Shown one piece after another: positions 34,758 through 43,380 of a DNA stretch of 64,000 nt (position 1 is its first letter; each line of letters starts with the position of its first letter). The position numbers and the translations under genes are program-made. The notes below the pieces were generated by a model that saw only the letters and a list, made by a program, of their open reading frames with translations, did no database searches and was not told where the DNA came from. The stretch is from assembly GCA_016712315.1 (NCBI GenBank), contig JADJRG010000029.1:868001-932000 (forward strand), in the 5' to 3' direction. The stretch is from Nannocystis sp. Its GTDB lineage: Bacteria; Myxococcota_A; Polyangia; Nannocystales; Nannocystaceae.

Positions 34758-36408
34758 GTGGCCCTCGTCACCGACGACGACGGGCCCTGCGGCGATCTCA
34801 CGGCGCTGCCCGACGGCACGATCCTCCATCTCAACCGCACCCTCGCCGCCTGGACCGGTCGCGACCAGGCAGCGGCCGCCCAAGGCCTTCGACTCCAGTC
34901 CCTGCTCACCACCCCCAGCGCGCTCCTCTTCGAGACCCACTGCGTCCCGCTGTTGCAGCTCCAGGGCTTCGTCAACGAGGTCTCGCTCGACCTGGTGAAC
35001 GCGAGCGGCCAGCGCCAGCCGGTGCTGCTCTGCGCGACCGCCAAGCGCGACGAGGCGGGCGCGACGGCGCTGCTGCGCCTCACGATCTTCAACGCGCCCA
35101 AGCGCCGCGAGTACGAGCGCGAGCTCGTGGCCGCGCGGACGGCCGCTGAGCAGGCCACCGCGCAGCTCCGGATCCAGCGCGAGCTCGCCGAGCGCAAGGT
35201 CGCCGAGCAGGCCGCCCTGCTCCGCGCCGTCGGCAGGATGGCCGCGGGCGACCTGACGACCCCGATCACGCTCGAGATCGACAGCTCGCTCCTACCGCTG
35301 GCCAGCGAGCTCGAGCGGCTGCGGCGGGACATCCTCTGGCAGATCCAGGCGCTCAAGGAGCGCAACGACGAGATCCATAAGCTCAACCGCGAGCTCCGCT
35401 ACCAGATCGAGCAGCGCTCGCTGAAGCTGGTCGAGTCACTCGGCGCCAGGGTGGAGCACCGCGCCGCGCAGCCGCCGGCCTCGCGGCCCGCCGGCGCCGT
35501 GCTCGCCGGGCGCTACCGCCTCGAACACGTCCTTGGGCGCGGCGGCATGGCCACCGTGTATCAGATCGAGCGGATCTCCGACGGCCGCCGCTTCGCCGCC
35601 AAATTTTTGAGCGTACGTCCCGACTATCAGGTCCTGGTCCGCTTCGCGCGCGAGGCCCAATTCCTGGCCCGCCTCGCCCACCCCAACCTCATCAACATCA
35701 TCGACATCGACGTCACCGAGGATCGTGTCCCCTACATCGTCATGGAGCTGGCGGGCGGCAGGAGCCTCGCCGAGCACGCGCCCCGTTACCGCGAGCGCGC
35801 CTTCGTCCTGCCGGTGCTCGCGCAGATCGCCGCCGCGCTAGACGCGGTGCACGCCGCCTGGCGTCGTGCACCGCGATCTGAAGCCCTCGAACGTGCTGCT
35901 CTTCGCCGCCGAGCACGGCGCGGCGGCCACCGTGAAGCTGGTCGACTTCGGGATCTCGCTGCTGCTCGAGCCCGGCGTCACGCCCGCCGAGCCGCCTGCG
36001 ACCCCGCCACCGCCGCCCAGCGCCCCCAGCCCTACCCCCCAGCCCCAGATCGATCTCCACCCGCGGCGAGCAGGGCCCGCCGACGCGCTGACGCAGGTCG
36101 GCGCCCTGCTCGGCACCCCGAACTACATGGCGCCTGAGCTGGCCGCCGGCTCTAGGCTCGCGCAAGCCGCCTCCGATCTCTTCAGCTTCGGGGTGCTGGC
36201 ATACGAGCTGCTGACCGGCGACCTCCCGTTCTCGGAGCCGCCGATCTTGCAGGTGATCGCGAACAAGGGCGTGTTGACCTGCGAGCCGCTGGCGAAGCGC
36301 TGCCCCGACCTGCACCCCGCGCTCATCGCTGCCCTGGAGCGCTGCCTCGCGGTCGACCCCGCGACCCGCCCCACCGCCCACGATCTGGCGAGCGCGCTCG
36401 GGGCCTGA
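34758..36408 (+). pseudogene. PAS - coiled coil - Ser/Thr protein kinase with one frameshift
   Basis: A GTG at 34758 opens a PAS domain (residues ~5-115: LPDGTILHLNRTLAAWTGRD; LLFETHCVPLLQLQGFVNEV, the form found beside RsbQ proteins), then a long coiled coil to ~225 (YERELVAARTAAEQATAQLR; LKERNDEIHKLNRELRYQIE), then an Hanks-type kinase with G-loop GRGGMATVYQI and AAKFL. Near 35859 an extra T (GCCTGGCG) disrupts the frame; without it the sequence reads VVHRDLKPSNVLLF, VDFGISLLLEP, a Pro-rich insert, GTPNYMAPELA and SDLFSFGVLAYELLTGDLPF. All catalytic motifs are then intact. Likely a ligand-gated kinase fed by the RsbQ-like hydrolase. Real disruption or indel error. Confidence 0.85.
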
Positions 36409-36486
36409 GCGCGCGGCCCGGATCCGCGTGAACTCGCGCGTGACCCGGTAGCGCCCACCGCCCACCGGCCGCGATCGACGATCGAC

Positions 36487-37353
36487 GTGCGCTACGATGC
36501 GGCGATGGCCAACGACGAAGGATCCGCGGGGCTCCTGGCGCTCTTGATGGCGACGCCGCTCGCCCTATGGACGGGGTGCGGCGACGACCTGCGGTGCGTC
36601 GCTCGCGGCTCGCAGATCGCGACGCCGCGGGGTTGGGTGGCGGTCGAGGCGCTGGCCGTCGGCGACTCGATCTACGCGGTCGACCTCACGGCCGGGGCGC
36701 TGGTCGCGACGACCGTCGTGAGCGTGCGCCAGGCGCGGCGCGAGTGCGTGGCGCTGGCCGTCGAGGGCGGGCTCGAGGTGATCCTGACGCCCGACCACCC
36801 CGTGCACGCGCCGTCGCTCGGCGGCTTCGTTGCGGCGGGGCGGGTCGTGCTGGCGCAGGTGCGCGAGGTGACGGCGATCGCGGGGGCGCTGCCCGAAGCG
36901 CGGGTCGAGCGGCGCGGCGTCGGCCCCTGTCGCGTCGACGCCGGCGTCCATGAGGTCTTCGACGTGGGGGTGGCCAGCGAGCACCACAACTTCGTCGCCA
37001 ACGGCCTCGTGGTCCACAACAAGAGCTCGTGCGGGAGCGACGCGTGCCTGACCACGACGGAGGCGGCGAGCTCGTCGGAGGCGTCGAGCGCCGGCGAGGG
37101 CACGAGCACCGGCGAGACCACCGGCGCTGGGGCGACCTTCGCGTGCACCGCCGAGCTGGCGTGCTCGCTCGCCGAGCAGTACTGCGCGCTGAGCTACCCG
37201 GGGGTGCCAGGGGAGACGAGCGCGAGCTGCGAGCCGCTGCCAGGCGCCTGCGTCACCGACCAGACCTGCGCGTGCCTGGCCGCCGAAGGCGTCGAGGGGG
37301 AGTGCGCCCTCGCGCCTGAGGGCGGGCTGGTGGTGTCGATCTACGGGCGATGA
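36487..37353 (+). CDS. Lipoprotein carrying an intein-like (Hint/BIL) domain
   Basis: 288 aa from a GTG at 36487 (ATG at 36505 is an alternative). A hydrophobic segment LLALLMATPLALWTGC ends in a lipobox Cys (Cys31). Only six residues later a Hint domain starts at Cys37: CVARGSQIATPRGWVAVEAL with the block-A pattern, then VILTPDHPVHAP (block B TxxH-like), and FDVGVASEHHNF...GLVVHN ending at His177-Asn178, followed by Lys. This is the layout of bacterial intein-like domains whose C-extein residue is not Cys/Ser/Thr. The remaining ~110 residues are a Ser/Thr/Glu linker and a Cys-rich tail (CTAELACSLAEQYCALSYPG). Self-cleavage would free the tail from the lipid anchor. Confidence 0.82.
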   Translation: MRYDAAMANDEGSAGLLALLMATPLALWTGCGDDLRCVARGSQIATPRGWVAVEALAVGDSIYAVDLTAGALVATTVVSVRQARRECVALAVEGGLEVILTPDHPVHAPSLGGFVAAGRVVLAQVREVTAIAGALPEARVERRGVGPCRVDAGVHEVFDVGVASEHHNFVANGLVVHNKSSCGSDACLTTTEAASSSEASSAGEGTSTGETTGAGATFACTAELACSLAEQYCALSYPGVPGETSASCEPLPGACVTDQTCACLAAEGVEGECALAPEGGLVVSIYGR

Positions 37354-37426
37354 AGGACCGCATCGAGCACATTCCGCGGCCGCGGTGGCTGCGCCAAGCG
37401 CTCGCACCGGCTGATCGAGGGTCATC

Positions 37427-37460
37427 CGTGCGGGACTGCTGGCGGGTGCAGTCCCGCACG
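37427..37460. terminator. Perfect 13-bp stem-loop
   Basis: CGTGCGGGACTGC at 37427-37439 is the exact reverse complement of GCAGTCCCGCACG at 37448-37460, with the 8-nt loop TGGCGGGT. It lies between the Hint-domain gene and the convergent fibro-slime fragment and would stop transcription from both sides; no T-run is present. Confidence 0.6.
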
Positions 37461-37481
37461 TGCGGCTCGCGGCGGGCCCGC

Positions 37482-37770
37482 TCACTGCGGGATCGAGCAG
37501 ATCGTCGTGTCGATCCTGAAGTTGGACTGCACCGTATGGCGCTCCGCGTGGAACACCTCGATCGGGTAGACATTCCCCGGCTCGAGCCCCAACGAGTCCA
37601 GGTTCACCGATTGAGTCGACACCCCGTGCACCCCGCCTAGGTCGATCACCAGCTTCTTATTAATAAACACCCACACGTCATCGTCCCCCTGGAACGTGAA
37701 CGTCTCGCCGCCGCTGTACTGGAAGAAGGAGTGGATCTCAGTCGTGAGGTGCCGGATCGGCTCCCATGAC
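37482..37770 (-). pseudogene. 3' fragment of a fibro-slime domain protein gene
   Basis: Reading from about 37770 to the stop at 37482, the translation LTTEIHSFFQYSGGETFTFQ, GDDDVWVFINKKLVIDLGGV and FHAERHTVQSNFRIDTTI is the unmistakable C-terminal part of a fibro-slime (PA14-like, TIGR02148) domain, a calcium- and carbohydrate-related adhesion domain of myxobacteria and slime moulds. Upstream of SWEPIRH the homology stops abruptly within sequence containing an inverted repeat, so some 150 residues of the domain plus the signal peptide are missing. Truncated remnant. Confidence 0.8.
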
Positions 37771-37788
37771 CATCTAACGTCACGAATT

Positions 37789-37843
37789 CGAGGTTTTGTC
37801 TCCTTGGCCAACCGATCCATCCAAATTCGAGACAAAAATCTCG
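37789..37843. repeat. Imperfect inverted repeat at the break point of the fibro-slime fragment
   Basis: CGAGGTTTTGTCTC (37789-37802) pairs with GAGACAAAAATCTCG (37829-37843): nine consecutive complementary bases and a near-match beyond, 26 bp apart. It sits in a locally AT-richer patch exactly where homology to the fibro-slime domain ends. It may be a terminator hairpin or the scar of a rearrangement; no transposase is present. Confidence 0.4.
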
Positions 37844-38089
37844 CCTGGTGCGGAGATCTCACCGCCGCACATCGACCGCCCAGCCGCCTCCACCACGCCC
37901 CTCAACACCCGGCCGCGCGGCCGGCACCGCACCACGGATCGATCCACGCATGAAGACCGGCCCATCAGCCGGCAAGCGCCGCGCTCTCATGGAGGACCAC
38001 TTCGGCCGCCCGCTTCGGCTGGCTCTCGCCCATCAGCGCTTGGCCCCGCCCTTCGTCGATCCGGACCCGCGCTCCCACGGGTCATCCTT

Positions 38090-38302
38090 CAACTCGACCG
38101 ACTTGGAGACCGCTCGAATGTCGCCTTCTCGCGCGCTCAGGAGGGCTTGGTCGTGATCTGCGCCCGCGCCATCCTCGACTTCATCCCGCCCGAGACCGAC
38201 CATTATGCGTCGGCGCTGCTATGGAAGCACCTACGCGAGCTCTGCGATCACGAGATCGTGGCGGCCGCGGTCGACGGGGCCGCGGTGTCCATCCGAGGCT
38301 AG
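38090..38302 (+). pseudogene. 3' fragment of a superfamily 1 (DNA2/NAM7-like) helicase gene
   Basis: The frame ending at 38302 reads DRSNVAFSRAQEGLVVICAR, AILDFIPPETDHYASALLWK and HLRELCDHEI. R-x-NVAFSRAQ-x-LVVI matches motif VI and the following strand of AAA_12/UvrD-like C-terminal helicase domains, which also end in a W-x-L helix. Upstream of 38090 the frame loses helicase similarity, and a competing frame (MEDHFGRPLRLALAHQRL) stops inside it, so only the last ~65 codons survive. Remnant, not functional. Confidence 0.55.
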
Positions 38303-38345
38303 CCAGATCGGGGGGCTGTCGACGATCCGGCGCTTGGTGGTGCGC

Positions 38346-39560
38346 TCACGTCGTGTCCCCGCTGGCGAAGTTGGAGAGCAGCTCGGCCGCTCGGGTGATC
38401 CCGCCCGCCTGACGCAGGCTCTCGCCGGCCGCGCGCACGCGCGTCACCACCGCTCGGTCGGCGAGGATCGCCTGGATTCGCACGCGGAGCCGCGAAGGCT
38501 CGCAATCCTCGGGCTTTAGCCACTCGCCGAGGCCGAGCGCCTCCATGTGCTCGGCGAAGATCGGCTGATCCGCGCCCTGTGGCACCATGAGCATCGGCAC
38601 GCCGGCCAGCAGCGACTCGAACACGCTGTTGGTCCCGGCGTGGGTGATAAACGCCGACGCGCGCTCGAGCACGGTGAGCTGCGGGACGTAGGGTCGGACC
38701 AGGACGCGGGGAGGCGGCACGCGCTCGCCCAGGTCCGCGGCGCCGACGGCGATCACCCCGCTCAGTGCGCTGCCCGCCAGCGCCTCGAACACGGCGCTGA
38801 AGATGTCGCCGCGGTCGTTGTACAGCCGCATCGAGCCCAGCGAGGCGTAGAGGAGCGGCCCGGGCAGCGTGGCGAGCTCCGCCGCGAACCCGGGGTCGTG
38901 GTCGGCCAGGCGCTGGTCGTAGCAGGGGCCGACGAAGTGGTAGGTCGCGTCGAATTCGGCGCGCCGCGGCTGGAGCGCCTCGGAGGTGTAGACGAGGTTG
39001 AGGTCGCCGCGCAGGTTCATGCAGTTCGGGATGCCTGGCAGCACGTCGTCGGTGTGGGTGCGGCGCAGACCGAAGCGGTCGGCGCAGCGCGCCCAGGCCG
39101 CCCGGTCGCGGGCGTCGATCCGGGCGAGCTCATCCTCGGTCCGGCCCGGCCACCGCGCCGCGTGGACCGCGTCCGAGACCCGCGCGCCGCGAGGCATGAG
39201 CGCGTTGGTGTGGATGACGGCCGTCGGCAGGCCGCACAGCTCGGCGGCGACGGCGGCCCACAGGGTCTTCGCGGTGTGCACGACCAGCGCGGGTCGCAGC
39301 GCCTGCAACACCTCGACGAGCGCCGGCACGGCGTGCATCGCGTAGTCGATCGTCCGCAGGTTGACGGTGCAGTCGAGCGGCTCGCCGCCGAAGGGCGGCT
39401 GAATGACGACCTCGGCGCCCGCGGCGGCGACGAGCTCGCGGTACGGCTCGAGCGTGAACGCGTGGACGCGGTGACCGCGGTCGACGAGCGCCCGCACGAT
39501 CGGGAGGGTGGTCGTCAGCCGGGAGTGGTAGGGGATGTCGAAGAAGGCGATGTCGGTCAT
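38346..39560 (-). CDS. GT1-family (MGT-like) glycosyltransferase
   Basis: 404 aa, the length of macrolide/UDP-glucuronosyl-type GT-B enzymes. It begins MTDIAFFDIPYHSRLTTTLP with the acceptor-side His/Arg region. The donor-binding signature near residue 310 is AFITHAGTNSVFESLLAGVP followed by MLMVPQGADQPIFAEHM, the HxGxxSxxEALxxGVPxxxxPxxxDQ motif of nucleotide-sugar users. It transfers a sugar from NDP-sugar to a hydroxyl of a small molecule in the cytoplasm. Last gene of the leftward operon; it overlaps the methyltransferase stop in an ATGA. In this setting it probably glycosylates the cluster product or inactivates it for self-protection. Confidence 0.92.
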   Translation of the reverse strand: MTDIAFFDIPYHSRLTTTLPIVRALVDRGHRVHAFTLEPYRELVAAAGAEVVIQPPFGGEPLDCTVNLRTIDYAMHAVPALVEVLQALRPALVVHTAKTLWAAVAAELCGLPTAVIHTNALMPRGARVSDAVHAARWPGRTEDELARIDARDRAAWARCADRFGLRRTHTDDVLPGIPNCMNLRGDLNLVYTSEALQPRRAEFDATYHFVGPCYDQRLADHDPGFAAELATLPGPLLYASLGSMRLYNDRGDIFSAVFEALAGSALSGVIAVGAADLGERVPPPRVLVRPYVPQLTVLERASAFITHAGTNSVFESLLAGVPMLMVPQGADQPIFAEHMEALGLGEWLKPEDCEPSRLRVRIQAILADRAVVTRVRAAGESLRQAGGITRAAELLSNFASGDTT

Positions 39561-40111
39561 GGGTCACGCCGCGCCAGGGCCCACACGTGGTACGGGAATT
39601 CTGGCTCATTCGTCAGGTCGTGAGATTCGGGGTCATAGACGACCCATCCAGAGAAGTTCGCGGTCACGCAGGCTCGGTTGCCCCAGGAGCCGGTCTGGAT
39701 CGGGGCGAGCGGGAATCCGCACTCGTGCAGGAAGTGCTTGAGGCCGAGCTCGGTCCAGCGGGTGCAGTCGATCGGATAGTTGTGCACCTTGACCAGGAAG
39801 GGGACCGAGATCAGGAACCACCCGCCGGGCCGCAGCATGGCATGCACGTTGCGACCCGCGCGGTATGGATAGAGGAGGTGCTCAAAGATCTGCTCGGCGA
39901 TCACGAGGTCGAAGCGCTCGGGGAGCGGATCGGCGCAGAGGTCGAACGCGGGGAAATCGACGCTGCGGTAGCTGGCGAATCCGAAGTCCTGCCATGCGCG
40001 GCCGGAGACCTCGAGGGCCGCGAATTCGCGGTGAGGGAGCGGCCGCAGGAGCTCGGCGCAGGCCTCGTTCATCACGACGCGGCTCCACGTGGTCATGGGT
40101 GTGCTCTTCAT
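39557..40111 (-). CDS. Class I SAM-dependent methyltransferase (small)
   Basis: 184 aa. The sequence FAALEVSGRAWQDFGF replaces the usual E-x-G-x-G-x-G motif I with a poor EVSGRAW, but DLVIAEQIFEHLLYPYRAGR is a clear motif II/III (the FEHL segment of Methyltransf_11) followed by NVHAMLRPGGWFLISVPFL. The C-terminal SWGNRACVTANFSGWVVYD is typical of methyltransferases encoded in sugar or natural-product loci. The start overlaps the preceding ABC transporter stop by 4 bp (an internal ATG at 40096 is an option). Probably methylates the cluster product or its sugar. The weak motif I makes SAM binding less certain. Confidence 0.8.
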   Translation of the reverse strand: MKSTPMTTWSRVVMNEACAELLRPLPHREFAALEVSGRAWQDFGFASYRSVDFPAFDLCADPLPERFDLVIAEQIFEHLLYPYRAGRNVHAMLRPGGWFLISVPFLVKVHNYPIDCTRWTELGLKHFLHECGFPLAPIQTGSWGNRACVTANFSGWVVYDPESHDLTNEPEFPYHVWALARRDP

Positions 40112-41715
40112 GGCGTGGCCTCAGCGGTGGCGACTAGGCGGCCGTCGACCAGGTGCAGGCGGCGGTCCGCGAGGTGGAAGAAGCGTGCGTCGTGGCTGAT
40201 CGCCACCACGGTCTTGCCGGCGGCGCGCAGCTCGGGCACCAGCGTGGTGTAGAAGTAGCGCCGCAGCTCGGGGTCTTGGTGGGCGGCCCACTCGTCGAGG
40301 ACGTAGATCGGCCGATCTTCGAGCAGGGCGACGACCATCGCCAGGCGCTTGCGCTGGCCGGTCGAGAGGTCGAGCGGCGCGAAGCTACCGCCCTCGAAGC
40401 TGACGACGCCCGCGAGGTTGAAGCGGAGCAGGAGGGCCTCCACGCGCTCGGGGTCGGCGACGTCGAGCCCGTAGGCCGGGCCGAAGAGGTGGTGATCCAT
40501 GAAGACGGACGTGAAGAGGTCGACGTAGCGGGCGCGCTGCGACGGCGAGATCCGGCGGCCGTCGAGCCAGAGCGCGCCGCGGTCGGGCGGGTAGAGCCCG
40601 GTCAGCAGCTTCATGAGGGTCGTCTTGCCGCTGCCGTTGCTGCCGGTGATGAAGACGACCTCCCCGCGGCCGAGGCTCAGATCGATCGGGCCAACCGTGA
40701 ACGTCGGCGCCTCGGGGTCGCCGTAGCTGAACGCCACGCCGCGGAGCTCGATCCGATCGAAGTCGACGCGCGCAGGTCCGGCGTCGGCGGCTTCGACGAG
40801 CGGCGACGCTAGGCCGGTGATCGTCGCCTCGAGCCGATCCAGGCGGGCGAGCGCCGCCTCGGCCGCGGCGAACGAGTGGCGCTCGCGGGTGAGGTAGAGG
40901 ACCGACGCAAAGCTCAGGAAGAGCACAGTGACCACCTCGAAGCGGATCTTCGGCTCGATCGAGGCGGACACGGGCTCGAAGAGCATGAAGCCGAGGAAGT
41001 AGATCGTCGTCGCCATGACCGGCGCCTGATACATGGCCCGGTAGTGGCGCCCCCCGACCTCGTCGACCGCGTCTCCGGCCTCGGCGGCCTCGACCCGCAG
41101 GGCGGCGCCGGCGGCGGGGTCCATCTTTAGCTGGGCGAAGCCGCGGACGAGCTGCTCGACGAGCCGGCGCCGTCGCGACCAGGCGCGGCCGAGGTCGGCG
41201 CCGCTCCGTCGCGCCTCGCCGCGCTCGCGGTGCAGGCGCCAGCCGAGGAGCGCGAGGGTGGCGACCCAGACGGCGGCGCCCTTAGGCGTGAGGACGACGA
41301 GGTAGAGGCCGAAGCCGACGAGCATCAAGGCGTAGACGACCCAGTCGATGAGCACCGGCATGAGCGCCTCGAGCTCGTCGATGTCGCGGGTGAAGCCGGC
41401 CCTGAGCTCATCGATCCGTTCGAAGGCGCGGAGCTCGGCGGCGCGGAGCTCCGCGAACATCCGCCGCCGCCGCTCGAAGAGGGCCGACTCGACCTCGTTC
41501 ATCACCCGCAACGCGCCCCGCCAGCGCAGGAAGAAGGCCGCGACGAGCGCGGCCACCAGCGCGAGGGTCGCGCCGATCCGGACGGTCGCCACGTCCGGGT
41601 GGAGCACCGCGCGGTTGAGGAGCGCGAGCTGCCCCGCCATCAGGAGGGCCGAGCAGGCGAGCATGAGCAGCGCGCGGCGGACCTTGCGGCGGGCGGCCGC
41701 GGGGAAGAGCGCCAT
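40108..41715 (-). CDS. Cyclic-peptide-exporter-type ABC half transporter, second copy
   Basis: 535 aa from the ATG at 41715, 5 bp after the stop of its paralogue; the longer open frame upstream is antisense-like shadow of the paralogue. A six-helix membrane domain (ALLMLACSALLMAGQLALLN; WVVYALMLVGFGLYLVV; FLGFMLFEPVSASIEP) is fused to an ATPase with Walker A GSNGSGKTTL, signature LSTGQRKRLAM and Walker B IYVLDEWAAHQDPE, then the switch ISHDARFF. The DEWAA-QDP Walker-B extension is characteristic of the PvdE/SyrD cyclic-peptide export family (TIGR01194). It should pair with the next gene product to export the modified peptide. Confidence 0.92.
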   Translation of the reverse strand: MALFPAAARRKVRRALLMLACSALLMAGQLALLNRAVLHPDVATVRIGATLALVAALVAAFFLRWRGALRVMNEVESALFERRRRMFAELRAAELRAFERIDELRAGFTRDIDELEALMPVLIDWVVYALMLVGFGLYLVVLTPKGAAVWVATLALLGWRLHRERGEARRSGADLGRAWSRRRRLVEQLVRGFAQLKMDPAAGAALRVEAAEAGDAVDEVGGRHYRAMYQAPVMATTIYFLGFMLFEPVSASIEPKIRFEVVTVLFLSFASVLYLTRERHSFAAAEAALARLDRLEATITGLASPLVEAADAGPARVDFDRIELRGVAFSYGDPEAPTFTVGPIDLSLGRGEVVFITGSNGSGKTTLMKLLTGLYPPDRGALWLDGRRISPSQRARYVDLFTSVFMDHHLFGPAYGLDVADPERVEALLLRFNLAGVVSFEGGSFAPLDLSTGQRKRLAMVVALLEDRPIYVLDEWAAHQDPELRRYFYTTLVPELRAAGKTVVAISHDARFFHLADRRLHLVDGRLVATAEATP

Positions 41716-41720
41716 CAAGC

Positions 41721-43373
41721 TCAAGCGGGCGCCATCCTTCCGTCGACGAAGTGGACCCTGCGGTCGCACGCGTCGAACGCGTCGTCGTCGTGGGTGACCG
41801 CGACGACGGCCTTGCCGCGGGCCCGGAGGGCCGGGAGGATCCGGCCGTAGAACGCCGCGCGGAAGTGCGGGTCCTGGTCGGCGGCCCACTCGTCGAACAC
41901 GTAGATCGGTCGGTCCGCGAGCAGGGCGACGACCAGCGCCAGGCGCTTTCGCTGCCCCGTCGAGAGCTCGACGGTGGTGAAGCGGCCGTCCTCGAAGCGA
42001 ACCTTCGACGAGAGCTCCATGTCGGCGAGCAAGGCCTCGACCTCTGCGGGGTCGACGTCCTCGCGGCCGTAGAGGCGCTCGAAGAGGGTGATCTCGGCGA
42101 ACACGACGGCGAAGCGGCAGCGCCACGCGGGCCCGGGATCGTGGTCGACGACGATCCCGTCGACGAGCATCTCGCCGCCGTCGCGGCGGTAGAGCCCGCA
42201 GAGCAGCTCGAGGAAGGTCGACTTGCCGCTGCCGTTGGCGCCGGTGACGAAGACGATCTCACCGGGAGCGAGCTCGAAGTCGCACGGACCGACGGTGAAG
42301 CCGGGGCGACCCTCCTGCGACGGGTAGCGGTAGCAGACATCGCGGAGGGCCAGCCGCGTGAAGCCCTGGGGCTGTGGCTCCACCTCGGGCTCGGCGGCGG
42401 CGAGCCCCTCGAGGCGCGCGACGAGGTCGGTCATCCGCCGCCAGGTCGCTCCGAGCCGGACGAGGAGCGGCGCGGCCATCAGGACCATCATCACCGGGCG
42501 GAAGATGAAGGTGATGACGACCAAGAGCTGGCCGAGATCGGCGAACGCGTCAGGCATCAGGGCGGGGAGCGCGAGCCCGACGCCGGCGAGGAGGACCATG
42601 TAGAGTTGGCGCGTCCATGTGTCGCGCGCGAAGAAGTCGGCGTGGTAGACCTCCCGGCTCCGCCGGAGGGCCTCGGCCTCGCGCTCGAAGGCCGCGGCCA
42701 CGGCCTCGCTGCGGGGGCTGTGCTGCTTGAGCTGCTTGAAGCCGGCGAGGAGGTCGTCGATCGGCTCTTGCATCGCGCGGTGAGCCGCTCGATCGCGGGC
42801 GATCTGCTCCGCGACCGCCCGGTTGCTGCGGTCGATGAGGACGGCGGTGCCGAGGAGCGCGGCGCCGGCGAAGGCCGCGGCGACCACCGAGCTCGTCGCT
42901 ACATAGAGCGTTGAGAGGGCGACCGTCGCCGCGGCCACGACGCCCTGGACGACGATCGCGCCGCTGGGGAGGATCCGCGACGCGTCCTCCGTGACCCTGC
43001 CGAGGATCTCCGCGCTGCCCACCGCCTCGAAGGCCTCGAGGTCTAGCCGCGTCGTCGCGTCTAGCAGACGCTCGCTGGTCCGCGATACGGTCGCCGAGAG
43101 CGCCTTCTGGACGCGTCGGGCGAGCCCACCCTGCAGGCTCCAATTGAGGGCGATGGCCACGCCGATGGTGAAGAAGGTGCGCGGCGAGGGCCCGGCGTCG
43201 ATGGAGGCGTCGAGCCCGGTGGCGACGCTGTGGAGCACGAGCACGTTGGCGACCGCGACGAGGGCGACCTCGACCAGCCAGGTGGCGCGCGAGCGCCCGT
43301 CCTCGGCGATGACTTGGGCGAGCAGGTCGACGACGCTGGCGCGTGCGTCCGCGATCGGTCTCGCGTCGCTCAT
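41721..43373 (-). CDS. Cyclic-peptide-exporter-type ABC half transporter, first copy
   Basis: 550 aa from the ATG at 43373 (MSDARPIADARASVVDLLAQ). Membrane helices include VALVAVANVLVLHSVATGLD, VVQGVVAAATVALSTLYVAT, VVAAAFAGAALLGTAVLI and MVLLAGVGLALPALMPDAFA. The ATPase has Walker A GANGSGKSTF, signature LSTGQRKRLALV, Walker B IYVFDEWAADQDPHFRAAFY and the H-switch VTHDDDAFD. Both nucleotide sites look catalytic. The pair of different half transporters implies a heterodimer, which is unusual because PvdE-type members are generally encoded singly. It follows the 58-aa membrane protein by 7 bp. Confidence 0.92.
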   Translation of the reverse strand: MSDARPIADARASVVDLLAQVIAEDGRSRATWLVEVALVAVANVLVLHSVATGLDASIDAGPSPRTFFTIGVAIALNWSLQGGLARRVQKALSATVSRTSERLLDATTRLDLEAFEAVGSAEILGRVTEDASRILPSGAIVVQGVVAAATVALSTLYVATSSVVAAAFAGAALLGTAVLIDRSNRAVAEQIARDRAAHRAMQEPIDDLLAGFKQLKQHSPRSEAVAAAFEREAEALRRSREVYHADFFARDTWTRQLYMVLLAGVGLALPALMPDAFADLGQLLVVITFIFRPVMMVLMAAPLLVRLGATWRRMTDLVARLEGLAAAEPEVEPQPQGFTRLALRDVCYRYPSQEGRPGFTVGPCDFELAPGEIVFVTGANGSGKSTFLELLCGLYRRDGGEMLVDGIVVDHDPGPAWRCRFAVVFAEITLFERLYGREDVDPAEVEALLADMELSSKVRFEDGRFTTVELSTGQRKRLALVVALLADRPIYVFDEWAADQDPHFRAAFYGRILPALRARGKAVVAVTHDDDAFDACDRRVHFVDGRMAPA

Positions 43374-43380
43374 GGGCCCG

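Noticed and set aside
37848..38156. 102-codon plus-strand ORF in the debris region
   Set aside because: It lies in a different frame from the recognisable helicase end, has Arg/Pro-rich low-complexity sequence and no family features.
39557..40111. Treating the small methyltransferase as part of a separate sugar locus
   Set aside because: Four-base overlaps on both sides tie it to the ABC exporter and glycosyltransferase genes, and thus to the precursor operon.
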